Below, one piece after another: positions 61,801 through 64,000 of a DNA stretch of 64,000 nt. The notes beneath the pieces were generated by a model. It worked only from the letters and a program-made list of their open reading frames with translations, did not search any database and was not told the DNA's origin. Numbering within the stretch: the first letter of the stretch is position 1; each line of letters begins with the position of its first letter. The position numbers and the translations under genes are program-made. Origin of the DNA: Heligmosomoides polygyrus polygyrus (Eukaryota > Nematoda > Chromadorea > Rhabditida > Heligmosomidae); NCBI GenBank assembly GCA_947396885.1, contig OX377203.1:5518001-5582000 (forward strand), read 5' to 3'.

Positions 61801-62175
61801 ACAAAATCCACCAACAGCTGACCTCATCATTTTCATTGACGTACGTAGTGCGAAAGTTAATAATAATGTCCACTATAAACATAATATCCACTATCAAATC
61901 CACGATTTCCAACGGCTCCGAAAATCGAGCCTTACGTGAGGTATCTTGCAACTGAAACAATTAAATGATGTAAGAAAAATTGAATTTTAAAACAAAAAAA
62001 AAGACGAAAAACAAATAAAAATTAAATGAAGAATAGAAAATGCCACAAAATAAAATCAATAAAGAAACCAACAAAACGTACTTCTCTGAGAAGAAAGGCA
62101 GCAACGTAAGGTGTGAACACTGCCGTATAGATAACGAGCAGCAATATGATCCAGTCCCAGACCGCTTTGAATGGA
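37733..62175 (-). CDS. unc-103: ERG-type voltage-gated K+ channel (KCNH), 5' partial, 18 exons
   Basis: Plasma-membrane potassium channel of the EAG/ERG family; UNC-103 sets excitability of muscle and neurons in C. elegans. The joined exons give 702 residues in one frame from S1 to the stop: S1 (1-29), S2 (about 49-68), S3 (about 88-105), S4 with repeated Arg/Lys (120-137), S5 (about 138-167), pore loop and filter SIGFGN (223-228), S6 (about 236-262), C-linker, cyclic-nucleotide-binding homology domain (about 356-434), a Ser/Arg-rich tail, and a predicted coiled coil (about 594-627, [19 protein letters not shown]). The C terminus carries [11 protein letters not shown], which I recall from nematode UNC-103. 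The N-terminal PAS/cap exons are missing because they lie beyond 64,000. Eighteen phase-matched exons with GT-AG borders make this secure. Introns are large and repeat-rich. Confidence 0.95.
37951..38112. mobile_element. Family T MITE in last unc-103 intron
   Basis: ACATGTCGTTAATGTGGCCT and GTAGGCCACATTCACGACAT are inverted ends; GCCAATGCAACC and GTGATTGGTCAGC are inside. Confidence 0.8.
38304..38404 (-). CDS. unc-103: unc-103 exon (distal tail)
   Basis: Encodes [20 protein letters not shown] then [13 protein letters not shown]. The acceptor CTACAG at the start is followed 12 nt later by a second in-phase CTTCAG. The donor CGT|GTGAGT is consensus; unspliced, the frame would add Val-Ser and stop at TAA. 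Confidence 0.85.
38829..38923 (-). CDS. unc-103: unc-103 exon (coiled coil)
   Basis: Encodes [20 protein letters not shown] then [11 protein letters not shown]. The leucine/methionine spacing supports a coiled coil continuing from the previous exon. The acceptor is CTTTTAG and the donor ATG|GTAAGC. Confidence 0.9.
38995..40460. repeat. 453-bp tandem array derived from a family T-like element
   Basis: Units start at AAAGGTCCGGTGGTTA: 39292, 39748 and 40201, with partial units on both sides. The 39.75 and 40.20 kb units are nearly identical. Each embeds GCGAATGTGGGC ... CCAATCA ... GATTGGTTGGCG ... TTCACATTCGCG, the inverted plan of family T. It fills the intron before the 38829-38923 exon. 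Confidence 0.85.
40533..40620 (-). CDS. unc-103: unc-103 exon (start of coiled coil)
   Basis: Encodes [20 protein letters not shown] then TRRLNTIE, with heptad-like spacing at its end. The acceptor is CGTTCAG and the donor GAA|GTGAGT. Confidence 0.9.
41145..41312 (-). CDS. unc-103: unc-103 exon (cytoplasmic tail)
   Basis: Encodes [20 protein letters not shown], an acidic patch [19 protein letters not shown], then [16 protein letters not shown]. The acceptor is CTTCCGCAG and the donor ATG|GTGTGT. It follows the 3-kb intron that carries the palindromic satellite. Confidence 0.92.
41390..43800. repeat. Satellite array with GGTATGCATACC palindromes
   Basis: A unit of roughly 290-300 bp (clear at 41715, 42011 and 42300 through GGTAAGGTTGCCCCGGGG) carries two GGGGTATGCATACC palindromes per unit. 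About 18 exact or near copies of the palindrome lie between 41443 and 43775. Some segments (about 42720-42850 and 43165-43290) are inverted. It occupies the unc-103 intron between 41312 and 44379. Confidence 0.85.
44379..44471 (-). CDS. unc-103: unc-103 exon (Ser/Arg tail)
   Basis: After a 103-bp intron. Encodes [20 protein letters not shown] then [14 protein letters not shown] and RRQS resemble basophilic kinase sites. The acceptor is TGTTTCCAG and the donor GAA|GTAGGT. Confidence 0.9.
44575..44741 (-). CDS. unc-103: unc-103 exon (end of CNB domain)
   Basis: Encodes [20 protein letters not shown] then [20 protein letters not shown] and onward to SLNKDRY. The acceptor is CGATTTCAG. The donor ACG|GTACGG is chosen because it joins in phase to the next exon; without splicing the frame runs on to TGA just after 44464. 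Confidence 0.9.
44785..46700. mobile_element. Foldback element with internal duplication
   Basis: 44785-45290 is matched in inverted orientation by about 46190-46700. The middle contains a 590-bp direct duplication (45338-45915 and 45927-46505; for example GAACAGCTGTTTCGCCAGGC twice). Short GTGGCCCATCGGTGGCCCAC-like pairs punctuate it every 100-150 bp. It lies wholly within one unc-103 intron. Confidence 0.75.
46892..47128 (-). CDS. unc-103: unc-103 exon (cyclic-nucleotide-binding homology domain)
   Basis: Encodes [20 protein letters not shown] and onward to [12 protein letters not shown], including [12 protein letters not shown]. The acceptor is TGTTTGCAG and the donor CAG|GTGGGT. The 5.4-kb intron between this exon and the preceding C-linker exon contains the RTE retrotransposon. 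Confidence 0.95.
47425..48085 (+). repeat. Tandem array, about 165-bp unit, four copies
   Basis: TCCATGAATCCATG(T/C)GTGCGTCC recurs at about 47432, 47600, 47765 and 47922, each unit ending in TACTGATCGATAATATCGAT. It lies just upstream of the RTE insertion in the same intron. Confidence 0.8.
48334..51740 (+). mobile_element. RTE-type non-LTR retrotransposon (LINE)
   Basis: A GC-rich leader (about 48334-48888), one long ORF and a short 3' end with a tandem CAGGTGATA tail around 51710-51730. It sits in the unc-103 intron between the CNB-domain exon and the second C-linker exon, on the opposite strand to the gene. An upstream ATG at 48814 is in frame with the main ORF, but a TAG at 48850-48852 interrupts that leader peptide. 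The boundaries are inferred from base composition; no target-site duplication was resolved. Confidence 0.85.
48889..51717 (+). CDS. RTE endonuclease-reverse transcriptase, 942 aa
   Basis: Makes the first-strand nick and copies the element RNA by target-primed reverse transcription. An N-terminal APE-type endonuclease (about 1-240) shows TYNART, the catalytic glutamate in LTETRR (E36), GDFNAK (D143, N145) and SDH (234-236). A central reverse transcriptase follows, with [11 protein letters not shown] (first catalytic Asp), [11 protein letters not shown] and FADD (670-673). The C-terminal part has RWAGHVMRF and a [11 protein letters not shown] motif common to these elements. No internal stop or frameshift lies between 48889 and 51717, so the copy looks recent. 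The length is near that of other nematode RTE proteins, perhaps about 25 residues short at the N terminus if the family starts at the ATG 75 nt upstream. Confidence 0.93.
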   Translation: MTICTYNARTLASEASVEDLMMQARKIKYDVIGLTETRRHHPLHAAYDSGEELFLGTCDSRGVGGVGVLVNTHLAMNIDSYESLTSRIGRLRLKRCGSVPALTVFVAYAPTSDYDDEEVEAFYVELEKFYKEDHTFYKVIVGDFNAKIGPRRSPEELHIGTHGLEWNEQGERLSEFIMSTKTIHGNSQFQKPSSLRWTWESPGGQFHNEIDHIIFNRKYCLTDVSVVPKFYTGSDHRLLRARFRFSRQGEKAAKFKKRSPRTTINWDLYTSLAGLWEDAVMDNVDEEYDRFVHHLHDSAKGAESKRRLSPETLELIRQRGAARASGNYQLTSELAKLCREAIKEDLKERRAEVLAEAAEAGLSIRNARRNFANFKTKMTALRRPDGTVTSSRRTMERVIHDFYSDLFDSHVLLPPCHLPQDGYVVPSVLPSEIRHAISSVKKRTAPGPDRIRPEHLKNLPPTLINTLARLFTRYLSECKVPSQWKTSRTVLLYKKGDVHDIGNYRPICLLSVVYKLFTRVILNRISRTLDEGQPCEQAGFRRGFSTIDHIHTITKLIEVSREYKLPLCLTFIDLKKAFDSVETEAVIEALLTQGVPTQYIRVLRELYSGFTTKISPFYNDVVVDVKRGVRQGDTISPKLFSATLENVMRELEWEDMGVKVDGRQLHHLRFADDIVLITPSISQAERMLADFDRVCGNVGLQLNLTKTMFMRNGWVSDAPFSLNGTNISECFSYVYLGREFNMANDLAPELSRRKRAAWGAFKSVEEVAKKTKNVRLRAHLFDSTVLPALTYASETWAIRKQDEHAISVAQRGIERTMLGVKRLTQVREGLRSSELRRRSKIRDAVAWAKLSKIRWAGHVMRFSDTRWTRAITDWIPRDVKRTPGRPPTRWSDFFVKALNDRYDALRVPRARRIHWTTLARDRDEWRRCWHPLEQFDDQRDDR
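52282..52466. repeat. Family T right end plus conserved flank
   Basis: TACGTAGGCCACATTAACGA (52282) has no clear left partner. CCCCTCCCAACTAGGAAG follows at 52449, as at 35373 and 60485. Confidence 0.5.
52507..52631 (-). CDS. unc-103: unc-103 exon (C-linker 2)
   Basis: Encodes [20 protein letters not shown] then [20 protein letters not shown] and M. The acceptor is GTTCCAG and the donor GCG|GTGAGT. It lies 193 bp from the preceding exon. Confidence 0.94.
52694..52786. mobile_element. GC-rich hairpin MITE, family P, inside a 193-bp intron
   Basis: GGTTTATACTTGAG and CTCAAGTATAAACC are perfect inverted ends; GCGATATCGAT and TAATCGATACCGCGC are inside. About half of the unc-103 intron 52632-52824 is this element. 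Confidence 0.8.
52825..52954 (-). CDS. unc-103: unc-103 exon (C-linker 1)
   Basis: Encodes [20 protein letters not shown] then [20 protein letters not shown] and MNL, the highly conserved ERG C-linker. The acceptor is TTTGTAG and the donor CTG|GTAAGG. Confidence 0.94.
53043..53112 (-). CDS. unc-103: unc-103 exon (S6 end)
   Basis: Encodes [20 protein letters not shown] then TA and two bases of Arg, the S6 inner helix and its exit. The acceptor is CGTTTCAG and the donor CG|GTTGGT. Confidence 0.93.
53200..53268 (-). CDS. unc-103: unc-103 exon (selectivity filter, start of S6)
   Basis: Completes the filter glycine, then [20 protein letters not shown] and LG. ERG channels use GFGN where most K+ channels have GYGD. 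The acceptor is TGTTCCAG and the donor GGAT|GTAAGT. Confidence 0.94.
53269..54455. other. unc-103 intron between pore helix and filter exons
   Basis: Contains an ATCGATATTATCGATCAATA block near 53457 and inverted CCGTCCGTGCCTCTGTCCG / CACAGACGG sequences near 53610-53670. No gene is seen. Confidence 0.5.
54456..54575 (-). CDS. unc-103: unc-103 exon (turret and pore helix)
   Basis: After a 4.9-kb intron. Acceptor CTGTTTCAG. Encodes [20 protein letters not shown] then [22 protein letters not shown] is a possible N-glycosylation site in the turret. The donor ATAG|GTAAGT falls after the first base of the filter glycine codon. Confidence 0.94.
55482..55650. mobile_element. Family T MITE, unc-103 intron
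   Basis: TACATGTCGTTAATTGTGCC and ACATGTAGGTCACATTAGCG are inverted; ACAACCAATAAGG is inside. 54576-55480 shows only a partial T-like right end near 54866 (CATGTAGGCCACTCACTG). Confidence 0.7.
55698..55892. mobile_element. Family T MITE (GTGGACTGCAT subfamily)
   Basis: CCATGTCGCGAATGTGGACT and TGCCTATATTCGCGACATGT are inverted, with AGCCAATCATAACC and CCAATCAGG inside. Confidence 0.7.
56483..56602. mobile_element. GC-rich hairpin MITE, family P
   Basis: TTAGGTCTAGTTTATACATG and TGCAACTATAAACTAGGGCT inverted; ACGATATCGATT and CGATCGATATC in the centre. A decayed SINE-like stretch precedes it at about 56310-56460. Confidence 0.75.
56603..56731. mobile_element. GC-rich hairpin MITE, family P, adjacent copy
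   Basis: CCCGTTTATACTTCGACTCC and CGTCGGAGGTATAAACGGGG inverted; the centre has ATTGATCGAGCGATGCGATC. It directly abuts the previous copy. 56732-57350 has only a weak SINE A resemblance near 57215. Confidence 0.75.
57420..57560. mobile_element. GC-rich hairpin MITE, family P, nested
   Basis: TAAGCCCTAGTTTATATTTG and CAAGTATAAACTAGGCCTAA inverted; GGTATCGATCGCGCGGCGCG in the centre. It is inserted in the 20-bp-unit repeat (57360-57680), whose two halves flank it. Confidence 0.8.
57690..58870. repeat. AT-rich repeats in the S5-pore intron
   Basis: Two AATGATGAAATTTG/GATTGCGCCATGC-type blocks (57930, 58108) and an inverted copy of the 20-bp-unit repeat family (58560-58750). There is no coding signal. 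Confidence 0.4.
59120..59320. mobile_element. Family T MITE near the S5 exon
   Basis: ACTGGTCGCTAATGTGGCCT and ATGTAGGCCATATTAGCGAC inverted; GTGATTGGCTGGTGCG inside. It ends 190 bp downstream of the S5 exon donor on the minus strand. Confidence 0.8.
59509..59651 (-). CDS. unc-103: unc-103 exon (S5 and turret)
   Basis: Encodes [20 protein letters not shown] then [20 protein letters not shown] and ITWLHQL. The acceptor is AATTTAG and the donor CTAT|GTGAGT. This is the S5 helix and the extracellular turret typical of ERG channels. Confidence 0.94.
60078..60151 (-). CDS. unc-103: unc-103 exon (S4 voltage sensor)
   Basis: Encodes [20 protein letters not shown] then RKLD, the positively charged S4 helix. 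The acceptor is CTATTTCAG. The donor AG|GTGAGT leaves phase 2; the next exon supplies G for Arg. Confidence 0.94.
60205..60360. mobile_element. Family T MITE, S3-S4 intron
   Basis: ACTGGTCGCTATTGTGGCCT and GTAGGCCACATTAACGACAA inverted. It begins 54 bp upstream of the S4 exon acceptor on the minus strand. The CTCCCAATTAGGAAA motif follows at 60489. Confidence 0.8.
60698..60811 (-). CDS. unc-103: unc-103 exon (S3)
   Basis: Acceptor TATTTTCAG. Encodes [20 protein letters not shown] then [18 protein letters not shown], in phase 0 at both ends. The donor is GAA|GTGAGA. Confidence 0.94.
61049..61171. mobile_element. GC-rich hairpin MITE, family P, diverged
   Basis: GGGTTTATAGTTCGC and ACTCAGTATAAACGGG are the ends; CGATTTGTCGATCTCGCGCG and CTAATCGATAACCG are inside. 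Confidence 0.55.
61590..61740. mobile_element. GC-rich hairpin MITE, family P
   Basis: GGTGTTTATACTTCAGTCGC and GCGACTGAAGTATAAACCC are inverted with a perfect core; ACGTCGATATCGATTAACAG is central. 61380-61590 has no feature seen. Confidence 0.8.
61823..61951 (-). CDS. unc-103: unc-103 exon (S1-S2 loop, S2)
   Basis: Encodes [20 protein letters not shown] and [20 protein letters not shown]. The acceptor is TTGTTTCAG. The donor GAG|GTCAGC is weak but fits the phase and the family alignment. Confidence 0.93.
62082..62175 (-). CDS. unc-103: unc-103 first visible exon (S1)
   Basis: Acceptor ATTTTCAG. After one base completing a split codon it reads [20 protein letters not shown] then [11 protein letters not shown], the ERG S1 segment. 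The donor is GAA|GTACGT. Since a codon is split at its 5' end, an upstream exon outside the window must exist. Confidence 0.94.
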
Positions 62176-62890
62176 CTGAAAATCGATTATCGATTGGCTA
62201 TTACTGCTGTAGCTACACACTCTTTCTAACTATTTTGATTTCAGATTTTTAATTATAATCAGAAATTCAGCAATTTATTAAGGAGGGACAATCAAATAAA
62301 GTTGGACTTCGTTATCAAAAGCCGAAATACCATTTAAAAAATCGATCACTCGCCTGCTTATTAAAAAAACGTAATTCACTAACTAAGAAATTTTTAAAAA
62401 ATAAATAAATAAATATTGAAAAATGACATCTAGGCAAATGACAAAGATGATTTGACAAAAAGTAAAATTGGCTCTTTCACATAAAAATGATAAAGGACGA
62501 CCTTATTCAATGCCTTTTTTTGGGATGGACGGGTTTATTCAATCTCTTTCATATATTATACTGTTGTATTAAAATTTATAGAAACAATATTGAATTATTG
62601 TAATAAATATCAAGCTGAACATTGAATTATATTTGTAAAATTTTGAATTATTGTATTGTTATTATTGCATTAATATTATGGGTGTGAAAAAATTCAAAAT
62701 TTTGACACAAAACGGTCTCGAATCACAATCCACACTCCTTGCTGCGGATTGTCGTCCGGACAGGAGCTAAACTTCCGTTCATACTCTAACCTCAGAATTT
62801 TATCCCCAATTCGGCAATCTGACATTGTACTACAAATTCGCACTCATTTTTTCGTTTAGATATCGCTAATCAAAGACCCCCGCTAAATAG
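62176..62890. other. unc-103 intron upstream of the S1 exon
   Basis: Very AT-rich with TTGAATTATTGTAATA-type simple sequence. No exon upstream of S1 is found before the window end. Confidence 0.5.
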
Positions 62891-63510
62891 AAAACTGTCC
62901 GTCCTTCCGTTTGTGCATCCGCGCAAAATCGCTGGCCGATCGAAGCACAGAATAAGCCAATCAGCCAATATTTAAAAACCTCAAGGAAGCGAACAATCGT
63001 TGCAAATACCATTCACTACGTCGACTGACGCCAGCAGATGATGGGCGTTTTGGGAGGGAAAAGCATCGAGTATTCAATCAATTTCGATCGATATTGTCGA
63101 TAATCGGTATCAGACCGCACTCGTCTTTTCGTCAAACTTCAATAAATGTGCTATATCGATCGGCCCGCCGTTAATTGATTGCATCGATTTTTATCGAAAG
63201 TTGGTCTTTTCACATTGGAAGTTGCGCGAAAACATTGGCCGATGGGCAGGCTCCACAACAACAAGTGAGCAATATCGATCTCTCTAAAATTATCGATCGA
63301 ATTTAAAGTCCTATGCTGATCGTTAGACGGACGTCACGAATGGATGGATGGACGAAGAAAACAAGACAAACCGATGCAGCTGCCGATCGATTTGATAGAC
63401 GTTTGGCTAGCAATGAGCGCCAGAGGTGCGACTGACATGTATATATTGGAAAGCCTTCCAAGTGTCGATCAACAACCAATCGATATCGATTGATATTGTT
63501 GGTTTCTCAT
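62890..63510 (+). repeat. Family Z repeats
   Basis: CGCGCAAAATCGCTGGCCGA (62930) is followed by TTTCGATCGATATTGTCGAT; further blocks with CCAATCGATATCGATTGATA run to about 63500. Confidence 0.6.
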
Positions 63511-63660
63511 TATAGTTAATCGTTGAGATAAGATAAGCACATAAATAGAAAATGAAAAAAGTAAACAACAATGAACAAAAATAATAACCTATATAATATA
63601 ATAAATTTCCTTAATTTAAGAAAAGAAAATTTAAGAATTATAAGTAGAATATAATAAAAA

Positions 63661-63735
63661 TTCCAAATCGCCTCAACGACATTCCGTAGAAGTAGAATGT
63701 GTAACTCGTCCTCGCCTTTTATCTTTTATCCTAAT
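63661..63735 (+). repeat. Family A SINE, 3' fragment
   Basis: AAATCGCCTCAACGACATTC and GTAGAAGTAGAATGTGTAAC with a CCTTTTATCTTTTATCC tail; the head is missing. Confidence 0.75.
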
Positions 63736-63879
63736 AAATAAATAATAAATAAAAACATTGCCAAGTAATTCAAATAAGTACAATATAATAAAAAAGTAAA
63801 TAAAATAAAAAATAAACAATATATGAAATAATGAAGGTTCACACGCACGTTACTATGCGATCATAAATAAGCAAGAGTA

Positions 63880-64000
63880 ATAAAGGATGAAGAACGGCGT
63901 TCCCAATTCCCGTTCGAGATGCGCCACGCATTCTACTTCTATACGGGGTGTCGTGGAGGCGATTTGAATGCGTATTTGGTTTACAATGACTTGCGGTGGC
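63880..64000 (-). repeat. tRNA-derived SINE, family A, cut by the window end
   Basis: TAAAGGATGAAGAACGGCG tail, then the body to GACTTGCGGTGGC at the last base; the head lies outside the window. Confidence 0.8.

Overview
The window is nuclear DNA of a nematode, most likely a clade V strongylid close to hookworms. Four things point there: a perfect 22-base match to the nematode SL1 spliced leader (31001-31022, minus strand); compact exons joined at T-rich ...TTTCAG acceptors; two genes that read as ckk-1 and unc-103 orthologues; and an RTE-type LINE of a kind I associate with hookworm genomes. The genus call rests on my memory of related proteins and is not proven.

Layout. 1-16.9 kb has no convincing host gene. 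It holds a 300-bp pyrimidine tract, small hairpin (MITE-like) elements, two tRNA-derived SINE families and two decayed mariner transposases, one abutted by a SINE. 16,980-29,532 (+) carries a CaM-kinase kinase gene (ckk-1-like), rebuilt as 11 exons encoding 382 aa with every splice phase consistent. Its 5-kb third intron contains a roughly 0.7-kb tandem array. 29.5-37.7 kb is the interval between two convergent genes. It contains the SL1 copy, a tRNA-like element, several MITEs and a cluster of nine NFI-type palindromes, TTGGC-N5-GCCAA (33166-33423). 37,733-62,175 (-) carries an ERG/KCNH potassium channel gene (unc-103-like), rebuilt as 18 exons encoding 702 aa from S1 to the C terminus. The N-terminal cytoplasmic exons lie beyond the right edge of the window. 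Its introns hold a 453-bp tandem array, a satellite built on GGTATGCATACC palindromes, a 1.9-kb foldback element, a 165-bp tandem array and an RTE retrotransposon with a 942-codon ORF in opposite orientation to the gene. 62.2-64 kb is repeats.

How the parts relate. The two genes are both neuronal/muscle signalling genes in C. elegans: CKK-1 activates CaM kinase I, and UNC-103 is a repolarising K+ channel. Nothing in the sequence suggests they form an operon; they converge on opposite strands. Most of the remaining sequence is repeats, and many unrelated repeat families share ATCGAT-type palindromes.
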